From contig NZ_JARVXN010000005.1 of the NCBI RefSeq assembly GCF_048957715.1, positions 248,001 through 312,000 on the forward strand: a stretch of DNA of 64,000 nt. The letters run 5' to 3'. Under the pieces are notes generated by a model that did no database searches, was not told where the DNA came from, and saw only the letters and a list, made by a program, of their open reading frames with translations. The stretch is from Roseateles sp004210455 (GTDB lineage: Bacteria; Pseudomonadota; Gammaproteobacteria; Burkholderiales; Burkholderiaceae_C). A program made the position numbers and the translations under genes. Shown here piece by piece: positions 26,943-35,646 of the stretch. Each line of letters begins with the position of its first letter. Within the stretch, counting starts at the first letter, position 1.

Positions 26943-27133
26943 GACGGACTCCTGTTGTGATGCCGGCCTCCTCCTGAGGCCCTTGCCGACAACAGGCAAC
27001 CGGCATGCCAGCGCCGCCGCGCCCCGGGGGAACCCGACCCGGGACTTCCATGCCCGCGACCTATCATCGGGCCCGCTCGACCGGCAGGGAGTGAATCGCC
27101 GGCGCGCCTACGACGACTTCGGAGCCGCCCGCG

Positions 27134-28000
27134 ATGACGCCTCTTCCCTCGGTCCCCGCTTCGGTCCCTCCTTCGGGCCACCCCCCGGCGCCCGCCGCCG
27201 CGACCTGCCACAACTGCGATCTGGCGCTCCAGCCCGGCGCGCACTTCTGTCCCCATTGCGGCCAGGAAGCCCATCTGCACGCGGCCTCGATGCGCGAGTT
27301 CATCCATGAATTCGTCGGCCACTACGTCGCGCTGGAGGGGCCGTTGTGGCGGACCCTGTGGGCGATGCTGTTCCTGCCCGGACGTCTGACGCGCGAGTAC
27401 TTCATCGGCCGACGCCGGAGATATGTACAGCCGTTGCGCCTCTACCTGAGCCTCAGCTTCATCTTCTTCATCGCCGTGCATCTGCTGCCCGGCGATCACG
27501 GGCTCAAGGTGACGCGCGACGAACAGGCCATCGCGCAGGCGCGCCAGGGCAGTTGCTCCAGCCCAGGGAGTCATTGCACCGACTGGCAACGTCGCCTCGA
27601 CGGCGTCGGCGAGCGCCTGGCCAGCAGCTCCGCCGTGCAGGTGCAGAAGCGCCTGGACAAGCTCGCACCGTACGCGATGCTGTTGATGCAGCCGGTGTTC
27701 GCCGGCCTGCTCGCACTGGTCTTCCTGCGGCGGCGGATGAAGTACGCCGAGCATTTCGTCTTCGCGCTGCACCTGCATGCCTGCTGGTTCGCCGCCTATC
27801 TGCTGGCGATCGTGCTGCCGGCCGCTGCGACAGGCATCGTCGCACTGGTGTTGCTGCACGGTGTCATCGCGCTGCGCACCGTCTACGGCACCAGTTGGTG
27901 GGGCGGCGTCTGGCGGGGCGGGGTGCTCACGGCGCTCTATCTGCCCCTGCTGCTGGTGGGCATGGGCGCGCTGGTGTTCGGTGCGGCGTTGATCGCTTGA
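27134..28000 (+). CDS. DUF3667 membrane protein with zinc ribbon
   Basis: 288 residues. A zinc ribbon with Cys25, Cys28, Cys39 and Cys42 (two CxxC pairs) is followed by a conserved block (FIHEFVGHYVALEGPLWRTL, LFLPGRLTREYFIGRRRRYV) typical of DUF3667, and by four or five membrane helices between about 95 and 285. Function unknown. No operon partner. Confidence 0.87.
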   Translation: MTPLPSVPASVPPSGHPPAPAAATCHNCDLALQPGAHFCPHCGQEAHLHAASMREFIHEFVGHYVALEGPLWRTLWAMLFLPGRLTREYFIGRRRRYVQPLRLYLSLSFIFFIAVHLLPGDHGLKVTRDEQAIAQARQGSCSSPGSHCTDWQRRLDGVGERLASSSAVQVQKRLDKLAPYAMLLMQPVFAGLLALVFLRRRMKYAEHFVFALHLHACWFAAYLLAIVLPAAATGIVALVLLHGVIALRTVYGTSWWGGVWRGGVLTALYLPLLLVGMGALVFGAALIA

Positions 28001-28114
28001 CCTCGCTGGCGAGCAGGATCTGATGGACTCCCGAGGCCGCTGGCCGCACCCTCTCGCAAGCGGGAGACATAGTCATCCCTGAACGGCGAGACGCCCTGCG
28101 TCCAGCAGTCATAC

Positions 28115-30334
28115 CTAGACGGCCGGGTTCCCTGCGTCGAGCAGTTCTTCCATCACCTGCTCCAGCTCGTTGAACTCCACCGGCTTGACCAGGTGGGCGT
28201 CGAAGCCCGCGGCGGCGGTGGCCTCGCGGTCGGAGCGCTGGCCCCAGCCGGTGATCGCGATCAACGCGAGCGGCTCGGCGCCTGGCGTCGATCTCAGCTG
28301 GCGCGCGACATCCGTCCCGGAGAGCCCGGGCAGGCCGATGTCCAGCAGCACCACGCGCGGCTGCGTGCGTTCGAAGACCGCCAGCGCCTCCTCGCCGCTG
28401 TAGGCGACGGTCGCGCGATACCCGACGCCACGCAACACCTCGGCCAGCGTATTGGCGGCGTCCACGTTGTCGTCGACGACCAGGACCAGGGTCTGACTCC
28501 GACTCTGCGCCGCCAGCGGGCGTGCGCCGTCGACCGAGGTCCCGTCCGCGCTCGCGGGGGCGGCCGGGGCGTCCTCCACCAACGGCAGGCTGACCGTGAA
28601 ACGGCTGCCGTGTCCGATGCCTTCGCTCGCCACGGCGATCGTGCCGTCGTGCAGCTGCACCAGCTGTTTCGACACGGCCAGGCCGATGCCCAGCCCCGAC
28701 GGCGCCGGACCGCGCGCATCGATGCGCGTGAACAGCTCGAAGACCCGCGGCTGCATCGCCGGCGCGATGCCCACGCCCCGGTCCGTCACCGTGATCTGGG
28801 CCCGTCCCGACACCACCGCGACGTCCACATCCACCTCGCCCGGCTCCGGGCTGTACTTGGCCGCGTTGTCCAGCAGGTTGCCCAGCACCTGCTGCAGCCG
28901 TGTCGGATCGCCGTCCACCGGCACCGCGGCCGGCGGCAGCGACAGCGTGACGCGGTGCTGCATCTCGACATACAGCGGCTCGATCGCCTCCAGCGCCTGC
29001 CGCACCACCGTGCGCAGGTCGATGACCTGGCGCTTGAGCTCGACCACGTTGCGCGTGATGCGGCTCATGTCCAGCAGGTCGTCCAGCAGCCGCGCCATGT
29101 GCGCCGACTGCCGCGCGATGATGTCCGTGGCCTGCGCGCGGGTGTCGTCCGACGACGACTGCCGCAGCATCGCGACCGCGTAGCGGATCGGCGCCATGGG
29201 GTTGCGCAGCTCGTGCGCGAGCGTGGCCAGGAAGGAGTCCTTGCGCTCGCTCTCGCGCCGCAGTTCCTCCTGCGCCGCCGACAGCTCGGTGACGTCCACC
29301 GTCGCCCCGATCACCCGCTGCACCTGGCCGTCCTCCGCCATGATCGGCCGCAGCGAGGTGAGCAGCTGGTAGATCCTGCCGCTGTGCGTCGTGCGCTGCG
29401 CCAGGTTCATCGAGTGACCTGTCAGCACCGCCTCGCGGACGATGCCGGCGAACTCCGGCTCGCCGACCAGGCTGCCGACCTCCGCGCCGATCAGCGCCTC
29501 GCGCGTGAAGCCCATCGGCGTGTTGAAGGCCCAGGTGTAGCGGCCCTGGACGTCGCATTCCCAGGCCATCACCTTGCCGCTCTGCAGCGCGAGGTGGAAA
29601 CGCTCCTCCGCGGCCTGGCTGGCGCGCAGCGCCTCCTGCTGCTGCGTGACGTCGACCGCGACGCCGTAGGCATGCACCGCGCGGCCCTTCGCGTCCAGGC
29701 TCACATAGCCGTCGAACTGGGTCCAGACGACCTCGCCGTCGTCCGCGCGCGTGATCGGGCAGGCCAGGCTGAAGCGGCCGCCGCTCTGCGTGGCGTAGCG
29801 GTAGCGGTCGCGGAAGCGCGTCGCGTCCTCGGCGGACATGCCGGCCAGCATGTCGTCGATGGACTTCCAGTGCTGGCCGAAGAGCTGCTTGGCGCCGCCG
29901 CCGGTGGTGGCGAAGCCGGTCACGGCGTCCCAGTCCCAGGTGATCATGCGGCCCGCGGCCAGCGCGAGGTTGAGCCGCCGGCGGCTGTTGCGCTTCTTCC
30001 GCATCAGCCGCCCCGCCCAGGCAGATACCGAGGCGACAAGCAAGCCCGTCAGCAGGAACAGCACGACCATCGCGGCGTCCGGCAGCGAGTTGACCGGGAA
30101 CATCTGTCCGACCGGCTCGACCCAGAGGTAGAGGATCGCGAGGCTGGCCGCGACCAGGAAGGTCAGCGCGGGCGCCATGCCGCAGACCAGTCCGACGATC
30201 ACCAGCGAGGGGAAGTAGGGCAGCAACGGCTCGCGGCCGCTGAGCGCCGGCTGGAGCTGCAGGTTGAGCCAGGTCGCGGCGACGAAGACGAGCACCGCCG
30301 TCGGCCAACGCAACCAGAACCTCTCGATGACCAT
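28115..30334 (-). CDS. Hybrid sensor histidine kinase (membrane, two PAS, HisKA, HATPase, receiver)
   Basis: 739 residues from the ATG preceded by GGGGAGGAAC; six more residues are possible upstream. Residues 10-110 hold four hydrophobic helices of DUF4118/MASE-like type. Two PAS domains follow (about 122-232 and 243-352). HisKA has His374 (LAHELRNPMAP), HATPase about 480-600 (NLLDNAAKYSP, GLGIGLAVSK), and a C-terminal receiver (about 620-735, LVVDDN, VVLLDIGLPG, LVKPVEFNE). An internal phosphorelay is expected. No separate regulator gene is adjacent, so the final target is unknown. Confidence 0.92.
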   Translation of the reverse strand: MVIERFWLRWPTAVLVFVAATWLNLQLQPALSGREPLLPYFPSLVIVGLVCGMAPALTFLVAASLAILYLWVEPVGQMFPVNSLPDAAMVVLFLLTGLLVASVSAWAGRLMRKKRNSRRRLNLALAAGRMITWDWDAVTGFATTGGGAKQLFGQHWKSIDDMLAGMSAEDATRFRDRYRYATQSGGRFSLACPITRADDGEVVWTQFDGYVSLDAKGRAVHAYGVAVDVTQQQEALRASQAAEERFHLALQSGKVMAWECDVQGRYTWAFNTPMGFTREALIGAEVGSLVGEPEFAGIVREAVLTGHSMNLAQRTTHSGRIYQLLTSLRPIMAEDGQVQRVIGATVDVTELSAAQEELRRESERKDSFLATLAHELRNPMAPIRYAVAMLRQSSSDDTRAQATDIIARQSAHMARLLDDLLDMSRITRNVVELKRQVIDLRTVVRQALEAIEPLYVEMQHRVTLSLPPAAVPVDGDPTRLQQVLGNLLDNAAKYSPEPGEVDVDVAVVSGRAQITVTDRGVGIAPAMQPRVFELFTRIDARGPAPSGLGIGLAVSKQLVQLHDGTIAVASEGIGHGSRFTVSLPLVEDAPAAPASADGTSVDGARPLAAQSRSQTLVLVVDDNVDAANTLAEVLRGVGYRATVAYSGEEALAVFERTQPRVVLLDIGLPGLSGTDVARQLRSTPGAEPLALIAITGWGQRSDREATAAAGFDAHLVKPVEFNELEQVMEELLDAGNPAV

Positions 30335-30531
30335 CTTGCCGTTCCTCCCCACTGCTCCCGCAGCCGCTCCGATCGGAGGCCCGTTCTTTTCGCGGGCTCC
30401 CCGTGGAGGGCAGAGCCTGGAGCATACCGAGGCAGGGAGGGGTTGGACCGTCTGACGTGTCCCCGACGTGTGTCGTTCGATGACAGGGCGACGCCGTCAA
30501 TCGGGCGGCGGATCGGCGGCGTCCGCCCCGG

Positions 30532-30756
30532 TCAGCCCTGGTGCATTCGCCGCCGCGCCAGACCGCCGACCGTGAGCGCACCGGCGATCATCAACGCGTC
30601 ACTCGACGGGTCGGGCACCGCGCTGGTCACCAGGAAGCCGCGGATCTCCCCGCCCGGCGCGAAGGTCGAGTGCACGTTCAGATACGCATTGCCGCCCGCC
30701 AGTCCCGTCGACAACGCCGCCGTGAAGGCGCCGTCGTCATCGCGAAGCGGGAGCGA
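30532..30756 (-). pseudogene. CHRD-domain PEP-CTERM protein remnant
   Basis: The frame reads as the end of a CHRD domain (GGNAYLNVHSTFAPGGEIRG) followed by a PEP-CTERM sorting signal (VPDPSS, a hydrophobic helix, then ARRR). The open frame begins directly after the stop codon of the leucine-type dehydrogenase gene, with no signal peptide and no proper start; GTG or ATG starts inside give only about 60 residues. I read it as the 3' remnant of an exported PEP-CTERM protein whose 5' part was lost. Confidence 0.65.
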
Positions 30757-31863
30757 TCAGACCGGCTTGACCAGCAGCGAACGCGCCCAGGCGTCGGCCT
30801 CGCGCGCCGGCGTCTGGCCGCTGACCTGGATGCGGTCCAGCAGCTCGGCGACGCGATGGCGGATCTGGCCGACCTCGGCCATCACCGCGTTCTCCTCGCC
30901 TTCGTTGCGGAACTCGCGCGCGACGCTGATGATGCCGCCGGCGTTCACCAGATAGTCCGGCAGGTAGGTGATGCCGCGGGCCTGCAGCGCGTCGCCGTCG
31001 GCGGCCGTGGCCAGCTGGTTGTTGGCGGCGCCGGCGATCAGCGCGGCCTGCAGCGCGGGGATGCTCTGCGCGTTCAGCGTCGCGCCCAGCGCGCACGGCG
31101 CGACGACGTCGACGTCCGCCGCCAGGATCTCGTGGATGCCGACGGCCTTCGCGCCCAGCTCGACCTGCGCGCGCGCGACCTTCTCGGCGTTCACGTCGGC
31201 GACGACCAGCTTGGCGCCGGCGCGATGCAGGTATTCAGCCAGGTGCCAGCCCACCGCGCCCAGGCCCTGCAGCGCGACGCGCACGCCTTCGAGCGATTCG
31301 CGGCGCAGCACGCGCTTGACGCCTTCGTCGATGGACACGAACACACCGTAGGCGGTCTTGGGGCTGGGGTCGCCGCCGAAGGCGCCTTCGCGCGGGATGC
31401 CCGACACGTACTGCGTCTGGGCCATCATGCCCTTCATGTCGGCCGTGGTGGTGCCGACGTCCTCGGCGGTGATGTAGGCGCCCTGCAGCGACTGCACCGC
31501 TCGGCCGAAGGCCGCGAACAGCGCGGCGCGGTCGACATCGCCCTGCGGCTTGATGATCACCGCCTTGCCGCCGCCGAAGGGCAGGTTGGCCAGCGCGTTC
31601 TTCAGGCTCATGCCCTGCGACAGCCGCAGCGCGTCGTTCAGCGCGGCCAGCTCGTTGTCGTAGTTCCAGAAGCGGCAGCCGCCGAAGGCCGGGCCGCGCG
31701 CGGTGCTGTGCACCGCCAGGATCGCCTTGAGGCCGGTTTCCGGATCCGCGGCCAGCAGCACGCGTTCGTGCGGCGCCTGGTCGGGCAGGCCGAAGAGGGA
31801 CGAGGGGATGGCGTCGGTCGAACCGGCGGCGAGGGCGCGGGCGATGTCGGTGATGGCGTTCAT
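30757..31863 (-). CDS. Leucine/valine-type amino-acid dehydrogenase
   Basis: 368 residues, the usual length for Leu/Val/Phe dehydrogenases. The substrate domain has the catalytic Lys-rich segment MSLKNALANLPFGGGKAV, and the NAD-binding Rossmann motif is LQGLGAVGWHLAEYLH (about 185-200). GAANNQLA and LPDYLVNAGGI are conserved. It oxidatively deaminates branched-chain amino acids to 2-oxo acids. The start at 31863 follows GCAGG; the longer frame has no ribosome site. It sits alone with a pseudogene remnant directly downstream. Confidence 0.93.
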   Translation of the reverse strand: MNAITDIARALAAGSTDAIPSSLFGLPDQAPHERVLLAADPETGLKAILAVHSTARGPAFGGCRFWNYDNELAALNDALRLSQGMSLKNALANLPFGGGKAVIIKPQGDVDRAALFAAFGRAVQSLQGAYITAEDVGTTTADMKGMMAQTQYVSGIPREGAFGGDPSPKTAYGVFVSIDEGVKRVLRRESLEGVRVALQGLGAVGWHLAEYLHRAGAKLVVADVNAEKVARAQVELGAKAVGIHEILAADVDVVAPCALGATLNAQSIPALQAALIAGAANNQLATAADGDALQARGITYLPDYLVNAGGIISVAREFRNEGEENAVMAEVGQIRHRVAELLDRIQVSGQTPAREADAWARSLLVKPV

Positions 31864-32089
31864 GGGAACCTGCACTTGTGATGCTTGAAGAAGACCGGAC
31901 GCTGACGATCCGGCAGGGGATGTCACGCTTGTGGCGTGCGGGCCGGCAGTTTAAGCCGCTTGGCCCGCCTGTGCCGCAGCAACCACGCCGTCCCCTTGTT
32001 GGGCGATTGGCGCACGGATTGGCCCGTGATACACCGGTGGCGCAGAGAAATTCAAAGACGAACGAATCGTCAGGCTGGGAGGTTCCCCC

Positions 32090-33190
32090 ATGTCCATCGA
32101 CCGCAGCGACGACCGTTACCGGTCGATCGTGGAGGCGATCCCGAGCGCCATCGTGCTCGTGGATCGCCGACGCCGGATCCGGCTGGTCAACCGCAAGGCG
32201 GAAGAGCTCTTCGGCTACGCCCGTGACGAGTTGCTCGACGCACCGGTGGAGCTGCTGATACCGAGCCGTTTCCACGGGGAACATCCGCGTCATGTCGCGC
32301 AGTTCTTCGCCCAGCCCGAGACGCGGCCCATGGGCGCGGGGCGGGACCTGTTCGGACGGCGCAAGGGGGGCGAGGAAGTGCCGATAGAGATCGGCCTGAG
32401 TCCGATCGACACGGACGAAGGCTTGTGCACGCTTGCCTCCATCATCGACATCACCGAGCGCAAGAGCGCGCGGGAACGCTACGAGGACGAACTTCGTCGC
32501 AGCAATGCGGACCTGGAGCAGTTCGCCTATGTGGCTTCCCACGATCTGCAGGAGCCGCTGCGCATGGTCGCCAACTACACCGAGCTCCTGGCGCAACGGT
32601 ATGCGGGGCAGCTCGACGATCGCGCCGACAAGTACATCCACTATGCGTCCGATGGCGCGCGCCGGATGCAGCGGCTTGTGGCGGACCTGCTGGCCTATTC
32701 CCGGGTGGGGTCGCAGGGCAAGCCGCTGGCGCCGGTCGCTGCCGGAGAGGTGCTCGCCGCGGTCACGCACGGCCTGCAGCGCCTCCTGCGCGAGTCGGGC
32801 GGCGCCGTGGAGGCGGGGCCGCTGCCGCTTGTGCTGGCCGACGAGGTCCAACTGCACCAGCTGTTGCAGAACCTGGTGAGCAACGCCATCAAGTTCCGTT
32901 CGGAGTCGGCGCCGCTCGTGCGCGTCGAGGCGACCCGCGAAGGCCCGCGCTGGCGGTTCAGCGTGAGCGACAACGGCATCGGCATCGACATGCAATACGC
33001 TGAACGCGTCTTCCAGATGTTCCAGCGCCTGCACGAGCAGGGGCGTTACGACGGCAGCGGCATCGGTCTGGCGATCGCCAAGCGCATCGTGGAGCGACAC
33101 GGCGGGACGATCCGGATCGACTCCGAACCGGGGCGCGGCAGCGTCGTCTCCTTCACGCTGTCCGCCGCCCGGCCGGAGGACGCCTCGTGA
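32090..33190 (+). CDS. PAS-domain sensor histidine kinase
   Basis: 366 residues, no membrane helix. One PAS domain (about 8-125, IVEAIPSAIVLVDRR), HisKA with His151 (FAYVASHDLQEPLRM, the phytochrome-like type) and HATPase (about 250-360, NLVSNAIKFRS, DNGIGID, GSGIGLAIAK). It overlaps the response-regulator gene by 4 bases (GTGA). The HDLQEPLR motif marks the family that usually works with single-domain Rcp1-like regulators, as here. Signal unknown. Confidence 0.93.
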   Translation: MSIDRSDDRYRSIVEAIPSAIVLVDRRRRIRLVNRKAEELFGYARDELLDAPVELLIPSRFHGEHPRHVAQFFAQPETRPMGAGRDLFGRRKGGEEVPIEIGLSPIDTDEGLCTLASIIDITERKSARERYEDELRRSNADLEQFAYVASHDLQEPLRMVANYTELLAQRYAGQLDDRADKYIHYASDGARRMQRLVADLLAYSRVGSQGKPLAPVAAGEVLAAVTHGLQRLLRESGGAVEAGPLPLVLADEVQLHQLLQNLVSNAIKFRSESAPLVRVEATREGPRWRFSVSDNGIGIDMQYAERVFQMFQRLHEQGRYDGSGIGLAIAKRIVERHGGTIRIDSEPGRGSVVSFTLSAARPEDAS

Positions 33191-33612
33191 GCCGGCCGCT
33201 CAGCGTCCTCCTGGTCGAGGACAACCCCGGCGACGCCGATCTGGTGATCGAAACCCTGGAGCAAGGCAAGCTGAAACTGGACATCGCCGTGGCGGTCGAC
33301 GGCGCGCAGGCGCTGGCCCGGCTGCTGCGCCAACCGCCGTTCGAGGCGGTCGTGTCGCCTGACCTCATCCTGCTCGACCTGAACCTGCCCAAGGTGACAG
33401 GCCGGGAGGTGCTGGCGCGGATCAAGCAGGAGCCCGGTCTGCGGGAGATCCCGGTGGTGGTGCTGACTTCGTCCGACGCCGAGCATGACATCGTCAGGAG
33501 CTACCAGCTCGGGGCCAACTGCTATGTGACCAAGCCCGTGGGGCTGGTGGCGTTCCAGACCATCGTGCAGGCGATCGAGGGTTTCTGGTTCACGGTGGTG
33601 AAGCTGCCATGA
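33187..33612 (+). CDS. Rcp1-like single-domain response regulator
   Basis: 141 residues from GTG, which overlaps the kinase stop. Receiver with acidic pair (VEDNPGD), phosphoacceptor Asp64 (LILLDLNLP), switch Thr-Ser (VLTSSD) and Lys (VTKPV). It has the extended C-terminal helix of Rcp1-type regulators (EGFWFTVVKLP). It probably shuttles phosphate between the upstream kinase and the downstream receiver-kinase. Overlaps the next gene by 4 bases. Confidence 0.93.
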   Translation: MSRPLSVLLVEDNPGDADLVIETLEQGKLKLDIAVAVDGAQALARLLRQPPFEAVVSPDLILLDLNLPKVTGREVLARIKQEPGLREIPVVVLTSSDAEHDIVRSYQLGANCYVTKPVGLVAFQTIVQAIEGFWFTVVKLP

Positions 33613-34829
33613 GCGCGCTGCCCGACGACCTGGGCCTGGAACCCTCGCGCGCGCGCTGGCCGATCCTGCTCGTGGAGGACAACGACGGCGACGCGGACCT
33701 GATCGCCGACCTGCTGGCCGAAAGCGGCGCCGTACCGCCGCGGCGGGTGGTGCGTGCGGCGAGACTGGACGAGGCGGTGCGCACGCTGCAGCACCAGCGC
33801 GTGTCGGCCATCCTGCTGGACCTGCGGTTGCCCGATGCGCAAGGCATCGACTGCGTGAAGGCGGTCCGGTCGCAGGCGCGCGACACGCCGATCGTCGTGC
33901 TCACCGGTCTGGAGGATGACCAGCTCGCGTTGTCCTGCATGACGGCCGGCGCGCAGGACTATCTGTCGAAGCAGGACGTCCGTCCCCGTTCACTGCTGCG
34001 GGCCATCGATTACGCCATCGTGCGCGCCCGCGAGGCCCGCGAGCGGATGCGCTCGCAGGCACTTCGACTGCGCAGCGAGGAACTGCAGCTCGAGAACAAG
34101 CGCATCCTGGAGGCCAGCCGCCAGAAGGAACGGGTGCTGGCCAACATGTCGCACGAGTTGCGGACCCCCTTGAACGCGATCATCGGGTTCTCCCAGCTGC
34201 TGGGCGACGGGCCCGCCGCGATGGACACGACGGCCGTGCAGCGCTATGCCGGGCACATCCTGACCAGCGGTCGTCATCTGCTGGCGCTCATCAACGACAT
34301 CCTCGACATGGCGCGCATCGATGCCGGCGGCATCGACCTCCGTCCGGAAGCGACCCGCCTTGTCGATGTCGCGCGCGAAGTGGTCGACATCGTGACGGGC
34401 AGCTTCACCGACAAGCCGATGACGGTCCGGCTCGAGATCGGCGACGATCTGGCGAGCGTCTGGACGGATCCGCTGCGCTTGCGGCAGGTGCTTTACAACT
34501 ATCTGTCCAATGCCTGGAAATTCACGCCGGCCAACAGCGAGATCGTCGTGCGCGGCCAGCGATCCGGCACTCACGGTTTCCGGATCGAGGTCAGCGACAC
34601 CGGCCCAGGGATCGCGGCCGCTGATCTGCCACGGCTGTTCACCGAGTTCACGCAGCTGCCGTCGGAGGATCGACGGCGTTATCGAGGCACCGGCCTGGGT
34701 CTGGCGCTGAGCAAGCGCATCGTCGAGGCCCAGGGGGGCAGCGTCGGCGTGATGAGTTCGCCGGGCCATGGGTCGACGTTCTTCGCCGAACTGCCCGACC
34801 TTGCCGCGGCAGACCTCAACGCCCCATGA
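33609..34829 (+). CDS. Receiver-histidine kinase (N-terminal REC, HisKA, HATPase)
   Basis: 406 residues. An N-terminal receiver (about 17-135) has Asp71 (AILLDLRLPD) as phosphoacceptor; a coiled coil (about 140-175) leads to HisKA with His182 (LANMSHELRTPLNAI) and HATPase (about 285-400, NYLSNAWKFTP, DTGPGIA, GTGLGLALSK). The order REC-HisKA-HATPase means it is a kinase controlled by phosphorylation rather than a classical hybrid. Third gene of an overlapping three-gene phosphorelay. Its last 14 bases overlap the convergent dioxygenase gene. Confidence 0.92.
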   Translation: MSALPDDLGLEPSRARWPILLVEDNDGDADLIADLLAESGAVPPRRVVRAARLDEAVRTLQHQRVSAILLDLRLPDAQGIDCVKAVRSQARDTPIVVLTGLEDDQLALSCMTAGAQDYLSKQDVRPRSLLRAIDYAIVRAREARERMRSQALRLRSEELQLENKRILEASRQKERVLANMSHELRTPLNAIIGFSQLLGDGPAAMDTTAVQRYAGHILTSGRHLLALINDILDMARIDAGGIDLRPEATRLVDVAREVVDIVTGSFTDKPMTVRLEIGDDLASVWTDPLRLRQVLYNYLSNAWKFTPANSEIVVRGQRSGTHGFRIEVSDTGPGIAAADLPRLFTEFTQLPSEDRRRYRGTGLGLALSKRIVEAQGGSVGVMSSPGHGSTFFAELPDLAAADLNAP

Positions 34830-35562
34830 AGGCGTCCGCCCGCAGCGTCACGACCAAGGTGTCGCGGTGGCCGGCATGCGCGGGATCGAAGGGCTGGATG
34901 GGCGTGGTCTCGTGGATGACCCGCTCGTCGTCGAGCAGCAGCAGCGTCCACGGCTCCATCATCGTGAAGCGCTGGCCGCGCGGGCCGTCGGCCTCGAAGA
35001 CGCGCGACTCGCCGCCCTTGATGCCCTGGCGCGCCAGCATGAACACCGCCACCAGGTCCACGCCGTCGCGGTGCGCGCCCTCGGGCGTCGGCCGGCCGAT
35101 GCCGCCGGCGGTGTCGATGCGGAACTGGTGCGCCTCGACGAACCAGGGCCGCGCGCCCTTGAGCCGGTCCGCCACCGAGGCCAGGCCCAGCAGCAGCCGC
35201 GGCCAGATCGGCAGGTCGACCGCGGCGGGATCCATCGGCTCGAACCAGCGTTCGATGCCGCCGTGCAGCGCGTTGTAGTCCACCGGCTGCCAGTGCGCGC
35301 GATGCGGCGCCAGCCGCACGGACGGATCGGCCTGTGCGTCCACCACGAAGCTCGCATGCCGCCGGAACCGGTAGCGGCCGCCGTCGCGCAGGTAGGCGTC
35401 GGGGGGCAGGTCGTTCCAGAAGGTCTGCAGCCCGCGCAGGTCGCCGGCCTGGCAGTGCAGCCAGTGCGTCAGGCTCTCGGGTGCGATGACCGTGTGACCG
35501 AGGTCCTGCAGTTGCTGCTCGAACTGCGCGGCGCTGGAATAGGGCGGCGGGAAATGCTTCAT
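34816..35562 (-). CDS. 2-oxoglutarate/Fe(II)-dependent dioxygenase family protein
   Basis: 248 residues from ATG (MKHFPPPYSS). The iron-binding triad fits HXD...H at His164, Asp166 (EGAHRDGVDLV) and His217 (ERVIHETTPI), with Arg233 or Arg241 as the likely 2-oxoglutarate anchor. It belongs to the 2OG-Fe_Oxy_2 family that includes the L-isoleucine 4-dioxygenase of Bacillus. A free amino acid is a plausible substrate, but the substrate is not known for this group in betaproteobacteria. Convergent with the phosphorelay, 14-base overlap. Confidence 0.87.
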   Translation of the reverse strand: MKHFPPPYSSAAQFEQQLQDLGHTVIAPESLTHWLHCQAGDLRGLQTFWNDLPPDAYLRDGGRYRFRRHASFVVDAQADPSVRLAPHRAHWQPVDYNALHGGIERWFEPMDPAAVDLPIWPRLLLGLASVADRLKGARPWFVEAHQFRIDTAGGIGRPTPEGAHRDGVDLVAVFMLARQGIKGGESRVFEADGPRGQRFTMMEPWTLLLLDDERVIHETTPIQPFDPAHAGHRDTLVVTLRADAFMGR

Positions 35563-35646
35563 GTCCGAAAGTATGGAACGCCGCGCATCGCCATGGCGCA
35601 TGTCACGCCGGGAAGGGGGACTTGCGCGGGCGCTAGGTGGACGTGC

